In this document: in pieces, positions 17,631-24,328 of the stretch
How positions within the stretch are numbered: position 1 is the first letter of the stretch
Layout: every line of letters starts with the position of its first letter
Position numbers and translations under genes: made by a program
From: an uncultured Acetatifactor sp.
GTDB lineage: Bacteria > Bacillota > Clostridia > Lachnospirales > Lachnospiraceae
Reading direction: 5' to 3'
Length of the DNA stretch: 64,000 bases
NCBI GenBank assembly: GCA_910586485.1
Contig: CAJUIA010000011.1
Span: 1-64,000, forward strand
Notes under the pieces: generated by a model
Told to the model about the DNA's origin: nothing
Databases searched by the model: none
What the model saw: only the letters and a program-made list of their open reading frames with translations

Positions 17631-17925
17631 CCGCGGGAAATCTCTTTAAGAGACGATTTCCCGCGGTTCCACTCTTTTTAAGGGCTGTGACAGCCCTTCC
17701 CTTCCTGCGCTTAACGCCCGCCTGCGTATCCGGCTACCCGCCTGCCGCGCTCACCGAATCTGCTCCCGGATGCACTTTCCTTTTCCCAGGATGAGGAACG
17801 CTTCCAGCCTGATTTACGCTCCCTCTCTGACATCCTGACGACTCTACCGGCATCCTGCCCCGGCAAAATCTTTAAAAAGGTACTCTTTCCGTTCTTTGCA
17901 TTTATCATTTATCTACTACACAGAA
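17631..17925 (-). ncRNA. T-box leader (probable tRNA-Cys responsive)
   Basis: On the minus strand the antiterminator T-box reads GAGTGGAACCGCGG (17661-17674). It overlaps a terminator whose arms CCGCGGGAAAT (17631-17641) and ATTTCCCGCGG (17656-17666) pair and are followed by TGTTTGTTTGG before the cysE ribosome binding site. Upstream are stem-I-like GA-rich elements and a candidate TGC specifier at 17772-17774 within AAGTGCATCC. Together with cysE-cysS downstream this indicates control by uncharged tRNA-Cys. Stem boundaries are approximate. Confidence 0.8.
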
Positions 17926-18023
17926 TATGCAACTTTTTGGATTTTGTCAATATATTTTCGCGGCCAAGGCTTGAATTGTTTTCCAGTGGCATAAAATGAT
18001 TTCAGCGGAACGCTCCACAGCGT

Positions 18024-18052
18024 TTGACAGATGCGAGGAAATTTGTTACAAT
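18024..18052 (+). promoter_or_regulatory. Promoter of antitoxin RNA 1
   Basis: TTGACA (18024-18029), 17 bases, TACAAT (18047-18052) on the plus strand, directed at the toxin gene from its 3' side. Confidence 0.65.
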
Positions 18053-18058
18053 AAAAAT

Positions 18059-18151
18059 ACAAAAGGGAATACTGCCGATAGACGGTCAGCCCTTAGAAAT
18101 TAGTTGCTAAAAAAGTAACCGCATCCTTTGGCCGAGGGCGGTTACTTTTTT
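18059..18151 (+). ncRNA. Predicted antitoxin RNA of type I locus 1
   Basis: A transcript from the promoter at 18024-18052 would run about 90 nt to the bidirectional hairpin at 18109-18151. Its 5' part, CTGCCGATAGACGGTCAGCC (18073-18092), is repeated in inverted orientation at the 5' end of the toxin transcript (near 18296-18323). The two RNAs would therefore share 5' repeat sequence and be complementary at their 3' ends, as in the par/Fst plan. Confidence 0.5.
18109..18151. terminator. Shared bidirectional terminator of type I locus 1
   Basis: GTAACCGC (18115-18122) pairs with GCGGTTAC (18138-18145); A6 precedes and T6 follows. It can end both the leftward toxin mRNA, whose stop codon lies in the stem, and the rightward antitoxin RNA. 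Confidence 0.75.
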
Positions 18152-18234
18152 GTGTGGTTTATGTACGCTATCAAGATCGAAACGATGATTCCAAGAATCA
18201 TCAGAACAACCGTCAGCAGTTCATAGTCACTCAT
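18142..18234 (-). CDS. Holin-like type I toxin peptide 1 (30 aa)
   Basis: The gene is too short for ordinary ORF calling. It starts at ATG 18232-18234 behind GGAGGGATTGCTT and ends at TAA 18142-18144. The peptide begins MSDYELLTVVLMILGIIVSI, one membrane-spanning helix, and ends in a short NHTKK charged tail, the format of the putative holin-like toxins (TxpA/BsrG/Fst type). The stop lies in a bidirectional terminator shared with a convergent small RNA. Expected action: membrane damage when antitoxin RNA is lost. A second such locus lies at 23,377-23,463. Confidence 0.72.
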   Translation of the reverse strand: MSDYELLTVVLMILGIIVSILIAYINHTKK

Positions 18235-18425
18235 AAGCAATCCCTCCTTTCCCGGTTTTACCCGTTGTCAGAGGGATAGTCCCTCTGCGAAGAAGGACTG
18301 ACCGCCTACCCGTTATGGCAGTACCCCATGCAAATATATTATCAGAAAATTTCGGACGCCACAAGATGGTTTTCCGGCTTTTTTCTTTTTCCTGAAGTGA
18401 AAAGTTTATCCTGACTTTTATGAAT

Positions 18426-18454
18426 TTGACATAAAATAAACTCTGTGATATAAC
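18426..18454 (+). promoter_or_regulatory. Promoter of the two-component operon
   Basis: TTGACA (18426-18431), 17 bases, TATAAC (18449-18454). The start near 18461 gives a short leader with AAAGGA before ATG 18475. Confidence 0.7.
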
Positions 18455-18474
18455 CGAATGCAAAGGATAAAACT

Positions 18475-19143
18475 ATGTACACAATACTGATAGCCGAAGA
18501 TGACGGCGCTCTTAGAGACGGACTGGCATTTGACCTGACGGCGGAGGGCTACAGCGTGATTTCCGCCGAAAGCGGCCAGGCAGCCCTTGCACATCTGGAC
18601 GGTGCAGACCTTGCACTGCTGGACGTAAATCTGCCCGATACAGAGGGCTTTGAGCTATGCCGTAAAATAAAAAAACACAAAGAGATTCCCGTAATTTTTC
18701 TGACCTGCCGTGATCTGGAGCAGGACGAGCTGAAGGGCTTTTCCTGCGGCGCGGACGATTATATTACAAAACCCTTCTCGCTGCCTGTCCTGCGGAAAAG
18801 AATTGCCGCCGTTTTAAAGCGCAGCCGGACTTCGGGAGACGTTTACACCGACGGCTTCCTCACCGTGGATTTTGCCGGCTTTACGGCTTCCGCAGGTACG
18901 GAAAGCATCGCCTTTACCCCTACCGAATACCGGCTTCTGAAAATTTTTGCAGACAGCAGAGGCAGCGTGCTGACGCGCCGGATGCTGCTGGAAAAGCTTT
19001 GGGACAGCAGGGAAAGCTTCGTGGACGAGCACACGCTGACCGTGAATATCAACCGTATTCGGAGGAAAATTGAGGACGCAGACCACAAATACATTAAGAC
19101 AATTTACGGCACAGGCTACGTCTGGAACGGGGAATATCAATGA
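18475..19143 (+). CDS. OmpR-family response regulator
   Basis: Receiver domain (1-120) with the acidic pocket EDD (8-10), phosphoacceptor D50 (LALLDVNLPD) and the conserved lysine of DYITKPF (about 94-100). A winged-helix DNA-binding domain follows (about 125-222; FTPTEYRLLKIF, RRMLLEKLWD, then VNRIRRKIED, IKTIYGTGYVW). It overlaps the kinase gene by 4 bp (ATGA). The pair precedes an ABC transporter and is probably its regulator, as in the BceRS and VraRS-like peptide-resistance modules; a direct-repeat operator is seen at 20136-20152. Confidence 0.92.
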   Translation: MYTILIAEDDGALRDGLAFDLTAEGYSVISAESGQAALAHLDGADLALLDVNLPDTEGFELCRKIKKHKEIPVIFLTCRDLEQDELKGFSCGADDYITKPFSLPVLRKRIAAVLKRSRTSGDVYTDGFLTVDFAGFTASAGTESIAFTPTEYRLLKIFADSRGSVLTRRMLLEKLWDSRESFVDEHTLTVNINRIRRKIEDADHKYIKTIYGTGYVWNGEYQ

Positions 19144-20072
19144 TTTTGCTCATAACGATCTCTGCCGCGGCACTGATTTCGGCAGTCATAATCATCTGTT
19201 TAAACATTCATTACCGCAGGAAAATCAACCTGTTTTCACATGACCTTTGCCGCATCCTGGACGATATGGCTGCCGAAAACACTCCCGATTTTACCATTAC
19301 GGAGGACACTCTGGACGGCAAGATCAACGTCAGGCTGAAGCGCCTGTATGAAATCTTAAACGGTAAAACCGAACAGTCTAAACGGGACAAGGAAAAGCTT
19401 CAGTCCCTTGTCTCCGATATTTCCCATCAGGTAAAAGCACCTGCGGCAAACCTGAAGCTGTATCTGGAGCTATTGTCGCGGCCGGACCTTGACGGGGAAA
19501 AGCGCCGGGAATTTCTGCAATTATCTACTGCTCAGGCGGAAAAGCTGGAATTTCTCATGAACGCACTGGTAAAAATGTCCCGGCTTGAGACAGGACTGAT
19601 TTCCTTTGAAAAAAAGAAAATTCCCCTAGTGGATGTGATTGCCGGAGGACTGACGCAGATTTCACCTGCCGCCGAAAGAAAAAAGCTTGACGTGCAGGTA
19701 AACTGTCCTGACGGCATTTTTGCGTTCTGCGATCAAAAATGGACCTCCGAAGCAGTATTTAACCTCCTTGACAACGCAGTAAAATACACTCCAAGCAGCG
19801 GATCCGTCACCGTTTCCGCAGACAGGAACGAGTTCTATGTACAGATTAGAATAAAAGACAGCGGCGAAGGAATCCCCGAAAGCGAGCAGGCCAAAATTTT
19901 CGGGAGATTTTACCGTTCTGAAGCCGCCAAAGCCCAGGAAGGCCTTGGCATCGGCCTGTTTCTGGCCCGCAATATTATTCAAGAGCAGGGCGGGTTTCTG
20001 TCGGTGAGATCAAAACCGCCTCACGGCGCGGTGTTTATTATCAACCTGCCTGTGGAATCATTAAAAGAATGA
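19140..20072 (+). CDS. Sensor histidine kinase (310 aa)
   Basis: A single N-terminal membrane helix (about 2-24), a short linker, the dimerisation/phosphoacceptor helix with ISHQVKAPAANLKLYLE (phosphorylated His near 98) and the ATPase domain with the N box (FNLLDNAVKYT), G1 (IKDSGEGIPE), F and G2 (GLGIGLFLARNI) motifs. There is almost no extracellular sensor loop, so like other intramembrane-sensing kinases it may read its signal through the neighbouring permease. Translation is coupled to the regulator upstream. A terminator follows at once. Confidence 0.9.
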   Translation: MILLITISAAALISAVIIICLNIHYRRKINLFSHDLCRILDDMAAENTPDFTITEDTLDGKINVRLKRLYEILNGKTEQSKRDKEKLQSLVSDISHQVKAPAANLKLYLELLSRPDLDGEKRREFLQLSTAQAEKLEFLMNALVKMSRLETGLISFEKKKIPLVDVIAGGLTQISPAAERKKLDVQVNCPDGIFAFCDQKWTSEAVFNLLDNAVKYTPSSGSVTVSADRNEFYVQIRIKDSGEGIPESEQAKIFGRFYRSEAAKAQEGLGIGLFLARNIIQEQGGFLSVRSKPPHGAVFIINLPVESLKE

Positions 20073-20087
20073 TTTCGGAAATCCTTT

Positions 20088-20117
20088 GGGGACTGTTTTC
20101 GGACAGTCCCGTTTTTT
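20088..20117 (+). terminator. Terminator after the kinase gene
   Basis: GGGACTGT (20088-20095) pairs with ACAGTCCC (20103-20110), followed by GTTTTTT. It separates the regulator-kinase transcript from the transporter transcript. Confidence 0.8.
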
Positions 20118-20135
20118 ACGGAAATCTTCATACAG

Positions 20136-20169
20136 TTGAGAGATTTTTGAGACATTTGGATGCTATACT
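20136..20169 (+). promoter_or_regulatory. Direct-repeat operator and promoter of the ABC transporter
   Basis: TTGAGA at 20136-20141 is repeated at 20147-20152, an 11-bp period typical of OmpR-family tandem binding. Twelve bases later stands a -10-like TATACT (20164-20169), with no good -35. This fits activation by the regulator encoded upstream. Confidence 0.5.
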
Positions 20170-20271
20170 GAAAACATGCAGCCGTTCAGGCCAGTCAACA
20201 GCTCCGATACAGGCAGCGGAACAGCAATCATGGAACTGCTGCGAAAATACAGATTACAGGGAGAACTTAAA

Positions 20272-20964
20272 ATGAATGTACTTAAAACGGAAAATCTCAA
20301 AAAATATTACGGCAGCGGCGACAGCCTTGTGAAAGCCTTAGACGGCGTTGACCTTTCCGTGGAGCGGGGCGAATTCGTGGCCGTGGTAGGGACCTCCGGC
20401 AGCGGCAAATCCACGCTTTTAAACATGATGGGAGGCCTTGACAATCCCACCTCCGGCAGCGTGAAAATAGACGGCCGGGAAATTTCGGGAATGTCCCCCG
20501 ATGAACTGACGGTCTTCCGCCGCAGGCAGATCGGTTTTGTCTTCCAGAATTACAACCTTGTGCCCATGCTGAACATCTATGAAAACATTGTCCTGCCCAT
20601 CGAGCTGGACGGCGCCAGACCCGACAAGGACTTTGTTGACGACATCGTAAGAATGCTGCATCTGGAGGATAAGCTGGGGCGCTTCCCCAACAAGCTTTCC
20701 GGAGGACAGCAGCAACGGGCAGCGATTGCAAGGGCCCTGGCGTTCAAGCCTGCGATCATTCTTGCCGACGAGCCTACGGGAAATCTTGACAGCAAAACAG
20801 GCCAGGAAGTCCTCGGCCTGTTAAAGCAGACTTCGGAAAAGTTCGGACAGACCCTGGTAATGATCACCCACAATCTGGACATTGCACAGCTTGCAGACAG
20901 AATTGTCCGTATCGAGGACGGTAAGATAATAGAGGGAGGAAATAAAAATGCTGAAGAACAATAA
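20272..20964 (+). CDS. ABC transporter ATP-binding protein (MacB/BceA type)
   Basis: Energises the neighbouring FtsX-type permease. Walker A GTSGSGKST (about 41-49), Q loop FVFQNYNLVPMLN, signature LSGGQQQRAAIARAL (about 142-156), Walker B IILADEPTGNLDS (about 162-174) and H loop MITHNLD. The sequence GNLDSKTGQEVL is typical of the MacB/LolD/BceA subfamily. The frame is open from 20176, but ATG 20272 follows AGGGAGAAC and begins the usual MNVLKTENLKKYY. It overlaps the permease gene by 17 bp. Confidence 0.93.
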   Translation: MNVLKTENLKKYYGSGDSLVKALDGVDLSVERGEFVAVVGTSGSGKSTLLNMMGGLDNPTSGSVKIDGREISGMSPDELTVFRRRQIGFVFQNYNLVPMLNIYENIVLPIELDGARPDKDFVDDIVRMLHLEDKLGRFPNKLSGGQQQRAAIARALAFKPAIILADEPTGNLDSKTGQEVLGLLKQTSEKFGQTLVMITHNLDIAQLADRIVRIEDGKIIEGGNKNAEEQ

Positions 20965-23131
20965 CGGCGCAATCCTCCGCAAACTTACCATCCGCAGCCT
21001 CCGCTCAGGAAAAATGCGCAATCTTTTTATCATGATTACGGTGGCCCTTTCCGCCGCGCTTATTTCGGGGCTGGCCGGATTTGCCTTTGGCATGGATAAG
21101 AAAGAAGAACGTGACCTTGACGTTTCCCCCCATGTCCTTTACACCGGGCTTGACAGTGAACAGGCGGCTCTCATCGGTAAGGACGAACGGGTGGCTGAAG
21201 TCCTATCCTGCATCCGGGACGACGCCGGGGACGAAACCCTCCCGCTGCCTGGGGATGACACTGGGGACGCCGGCTTCGAAGCCCTCTCGCTGCCTGCGGA
21301 TGGCACCTATACCGTGGCGGTGAGGATACTGGGCGCAGAAAACATGGACAGTGAGACCTTTTTCAACACGATCCACGGCCTGGGAGAAGCGTATGGCATC
21401 CCCCGGCATCAGATTTTTGAAAACAATCGCTTTGTCATCAGAATATCCCATATGAAGGCAAGCTCCGTGGCCGGCATTCTTGCCGTGAGCGCCGCCATAT
21501 TATTTGCCAGCGTATTTGTAATTTACAGTATCTTTTATATTTCCGTTACTGGCAGGATCCGTCAGTTCGGACAGCTGCGCACCATTGGCATGACCTCCAG
21601 GCAGATCCGCAAGACCGTGCGCTATGAGGGCCTTTTACTCAGCGGGGCAGGTTCTCTGACCGGCCTTTTACTGGGCACGGCTTTTGCATACTTAATAGTC
21701 CCCGGAGGATTTCATTTCCCCGGCACCGTAAAAATTTGGATCCTGACCCTGATTGCAGTCACCCTGACGGTGCTGTTTTCCATAAATAAGCCCGCAAAAA
21801 TTGCGGCAGCGGCTTCTCCTATAGAAGCCTCAAAAGCAAACGATAACAGCTTAAGTAACAGCCATGGGAAAAGAAGGCTTACGCCCTTCGGCCTTGCCAG
21901 AATCAGCGCGGGCAGCAACCGGAAAAGATCCGCCATGACCACAGTCTCTTTAGGGATCGGCGGCCTGTTTTTTGCTGTGGGAACCACCTTTATTGCCTCC
22001 TATAATATTGAGGAATATTCCCGCGGCGGTGTGTACGCATTCGGCGACTATATACTGGAAATTGCAGACGATTCAGACCATGCCGCGGAACACGGCGCAG
22101 CGGATATTCAGATCAATAATCCTCTTACCAAAGAGCTGGAAGCGGAAATTGCAGCTTTTGAGGGCGTGAAAGGGGTAACCCGTTACGAGCGTTTCAGTGT
22201 ACAGTACGAATACAACAACTATCAGACAACCGATTCGCTCCTACCCATTGAAAGCCGCTATCTGGAAATCCTCAACAGGCACAGAGTAGAGGGAGAGCCT
22301 TTTGATTATGAGCGAATGGTGCAGAATAAGGAAATCATTATCCTCCGCAACCGTCAGGTAAATGACATCTACGGCTGGAAATTTAAGATCGGTGACCAGG
22401 TCAAATTCCTATGGTACGACGGCGAGAACTACCGGGAGGATTATTTCACCGTTGCCGGAAGCGTTGAAGGCCTGTCGAAATCTCAGGACGAGGACGCTTA
22501 CTATTTAAATATTGCGATTGGCTGGTTTCTGATTCCCAGAGACCTTTTGCAAACCATGGTTTCCGAAAGATACGACCCCTGCGACGGCTTGATCGTCGCG
22601 GTAGAGGATTACAAGACCGATACGGCGGTAAAGGAATATCTGCAGAAATTTGCCGACAGGGATTCACGGCTTGAGGTGAGCTGCTTCGCGGATGAGGTTA
22701 AAAACGGTGAAAGAAACTATTATTTTGTGGCAGGACTGGTATGGAGCCTGTCGGCGTTTATCATCGGCTTTGCGCTGATCAATCTGATCAACACGCTGGT
22801 GTCCAATGTCATGTCCCGCAGGCAGGAATTTGCCATGCTCCGCTCCATCGGCATGAGCAGCAGCCAGCTGAAAAAAATGATTATCGGCGAAGGCCTGCTC
22901 CTGGCGGTAAAAAATATCATCATCACCCTGACCCTGGGCACAGCGGCAGGATACACGGCCATACAGGTCCTGCGGCAGCTTGCCGCCACTTATCTGCACT
23001 GGCATTTCCCCGGCTGGTATCTGCTTGGGTACATTGGCATGGTGCTGGCCCTGCCCGGAATCATTTCCGTCGTAATTACAAACATTTTAGAACGGAAATC
23101 TCTTACAGAAAGGCTGCGGGAGGCGGAATAG
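20948..23131 (+). CDS. FtsX-type ABC transporter permease (727 aa)
   Basis: Membrane subunit of the exporter. The N-terminal helix (about 20-42) is followed by a short extracellular domain, three helices (about 173-275; VSAAILFASVFVIYSIFYI first), a second N-terminal-type helix near 335, a large extracellular domain (about 355-590) and three final helices (about 598-715). This is two FtsX units in tandem (FGQLRTIGMTSRQIRKTV and FAMLRSIGMSSSQLKKMI are the repeated cytoplasmic loops). The likely role is antimicrobial-peptide sensing and resistance or export, judging from the linked two-component system. Substrate unknown. The gene ends 200 bp before type I toxin locus 2. Confidence 0.88.
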   Translation: MLKNNNGAILRKLTIRSLRSGKMRNLFIMITVALSAALISGLAGFAFGMDKKEERDLDVSPHVLYTGLDSEQAALIGKDERVAEVLSCIRDDAGDETLPLPGDDTGDAGFEALSLPADGTYTVAVRILGAENMDSETFFNTIHGLGEAYGIPRHQIFENNRFVIRISHMKASSVAGILAVSAAILFASVFVIYSIFYISVTGRIRQFGQLRTIGMTSRQIRKTVRYEGLLLSGAGSLTGLLLGTAFAYLIVPGGFHFPGTVKIWILTLIAVTLTVLFSINKPAKIAAAASPIEASKANDNSLSNSHGKRRLTPFGLARISAGSNRKRSAMTTVSLGIGGLFFAVGTTFIASYNIEEYSRGGVYAFGDYILEIADDSDHAAEHGAADIQINNPLTKELEAEIAAFEGVKGVTRYERFSVQYEYNNYQTTDSLLPIESRYLEILNRHRVEGEPFDYERMVQNKEIIILRNRQVNDIYGWKFKIGDQVKFLWYDGENYREDYFTVAGSVEGLSKSQDEDAYYLNIAIGWFLIPRDLLQTMVSERYDPCDGLIVAVEDYKTDTAVKEYLQKFADRDSRLEVSCFADEVKNGERNYYFVAGLVWSLSAFIIGFALINLINTLVSNVMSRRQEFAMLRSIGMSSSQLKKMIIGEGLLLAVKNIIITLTLGTAAGYTAIQVLRQLAATYLHWHFPGWYLLGYIGMVLALPGIISVVITNILERKSLTERLREAE

Positions 23132-23376
23132 TTCTGCCTCCCGTTCACTTTTTATTGACTTTCACAACTTCCTGTTTTTCTTAAATTTTCGTTGACATTC
23201 AATAGCTTGTAATATATATTATTAATAATCAATCCGTTAAACACCAATTCTAAGGATTTCCATCAACACAGTATACAGAAACATTATCTCCCTATGAAAA
23301 TATAACATGCTTGCCCAGGGAGCCAATGGGGCGATTATGTCAGCTGCCGGACACTCAAGGAAGGGAGCTGGTGCCA

Positions 23377-23463
23377 ATGGTTACATATGATGAATTGTTC
23401 ACATTTGTAATTATGCTTTGCGCTGTAATAACTCTTGTTATTTACATTAAACGCAAAAAGTAG
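23377..23463 (+). CDS. Holin-like type I toxin peptide 2 (28 aa)
   Basis: ATG 23377-23379 follows AAGGGAGCTGGTGCC; the stop is TAG 23461-23463. The peptide begins MVTYDELFTFVIMLCAVITL, a single membrane helix, and ends IKRKK. It has the format of locus 1 but is on the opposite strand and at the other end of the two-component/ABC block. GAGCCAATGG (23320-23329) and CCATTGGCTC (23533-23542) flank it as an inverted repeat, which places the same 5' sequence on the toxin mRNA and on the convergent small RNA. Confidence 0.72.
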   Translation: MVTYDELFTFVIMLCAVITLVIYIKRKK

Positions 23464-23498
23464 CGCCCCCGCTCTGGTAAAGTAAGGCGCCGCTTTTT
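23455..23498. terminator. Shared bidirectional terminator of type I locus 2
   Basis: AAAAAG (23455-23460) and GCGCC (23463-23467) pair with GGCGC (23486-23490) and CTTTTT (23493-23498), leaving two small mismatches. A-tract and T-tract on either side make it usable by both convergent transcripts. Confidence 0.65.
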
Positions 23499-23549
23499 GC
23501 ACTAAACTTGCCGGCGGCTAGGTGTACTCTAGCCATTGGCTCTCTTGTT
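23455..23549 (-). ncRNA. Predicted antitoxin RNA of type I locus 2
   Basis: A leftward transcript from the strong promoter at 23556-23585 would span about 95 nt to the shared terminator and end complementary to the toxin mRNA tail. Its 5' end carries GAGCCAATGG and later AGCCGCCGG, mirrored in the toxin mRNA 5' end (GAGCCAATGG, AGCTGCCGG). Confidence 0.5.
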
Positions 23550-23555
23550 AAGCAC

Positions 23556-23585
23556 ATTATATACAATAATTGACCACAATGTCAA
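23556..23585 (-). promoter_or_regulatory. Promoter of antitoxin RNA 2
   Basis: On the minus strand TTGACA (23580-23585), 18 bases, TATAAT (23556-23561). It is stronger than the toxin-side promoter (TATAAC at 23301-23306 with a poor -35), as expected for an antitoxin kept in excess. Confidence 0.7.
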
Positions 23586-23628
23586 CAAAAACCTTCAAGC
23601 CATCTTTCGGCAATCGGCACAAAAGCTC

Positions 23629-24192
23629 TCACTCTTTTGTATTCCCTCCGGAGCAGCCCGTACAGCCCTCGCACCTTCCTGCCCCCTGCTCCGTCGATAC
23701 CTGCCTGGCAGTCAGGTCAAAGGGACTGGTCAGCATACATACTGCCTGGGCGGCAATTCCCTCTCCCGCTCCGGTAAAGCCCAGGCCTTCCTCCGTGGTG
23801 GCCTTGACACTGACACAGCTTATATCCGCCTCTAATGCACTGGCAATATTCTCCCGCATGGTGTCTATAAAGGGGCGCATTTTGGGTGCCTGGGCAATGA
23901 TGGTAGCATCAATGTTCTCCACCAGGAAGCCCTTCTCCCCCAAAAGCTCCCCCACCTTTTTTAACAATACCATGGACGAAATCCCCTTGTATTTCGGATC
24001 GCTGTCCGGAAAATGCTGCCCGATGTCGCCCAATGCTGCCGCTCCTAAAAGAGCGTCCATAACAGCATGAAGAAGCACATCCGCGTCGGAATGTCCCAGA
24101 AGTCCCTTATCATAAGGGATGGTAACGCCTCCCACGATCAATTCCCGCCCCTCTGCCAGCCTGTGTACATCATATCCCGTTCCGATTCTCAA
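23629..24192 (-). CDS. ispF: 2-C-methyl-D-erythritol 2,4-cyclodiphosphate synthase
   Basis: Fifth enzyme of the MEP isoprenoid pathway; forms the cyclic diphosphate and releases CMP. RIGTGYDVHRL carries the metal ligands D8 and H10; LGHSDADVLLHAVMDALLGA holds the third ligand histidine (about 42); FPDSDPKYKG and the ATTEEGLGFTG segment (about 131-141) are the substrate loops. The C-terminus runs about 25 residues past the usual end as a Cys/Gly/Ser-rich tail (GRCEGCTGCSGG), which is odd. In Bacillus ispF lies close upstream of cysE; here the two-component/ABC block stands between them. Confidence 0.93.
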   Translation of the reverse strand: MRIGTGYDVHRLAEGRELIVGGVTIPYDKGLLGHSDADVLLHAVMDALLGAAALGDIGQHFPDSDPKYKGISSMVLLKKVGELLGEKGFLVENIDATIIAQAPKMRPFIDTMRENIASALEADISCVSVKATTEEGLGFTGAGEGIAAQAVCMLTSPFDLTARQVSTEQGAGRCEGCTGCSGGNTKE

Positions 24193-24209
24193 CCTGCCAA
24201 AACCTCCTG

Positions 24210-24290
24210 CCGCTATTTCTTTCCTGATACTATTTCTTTCCTGCCGCTATTTCTTTCCCGATACTTATTTTTCCCGATTACTTACTCTTT
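24210..24290. repeat. Short degenerate tandem repeat (about 17 bp)
   Basis: About four imperfect copies of CTATTTCTTTCCTGATA lie between ispF and the helicase gene. No gene or clear regulatory role. Confidence 0.5.
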
Positions 24291-24328
24291 CAAAACACGG
24301 GTGCTTTATTTTACTTATTCTTTTTTAC

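Noticed and set aside
17711..17908. Minus-strand 65-codon frame upstream of cysE
   Set aside because: Lies inside the T-box leader; Arg/Ser-rich, no ribosome binding site.
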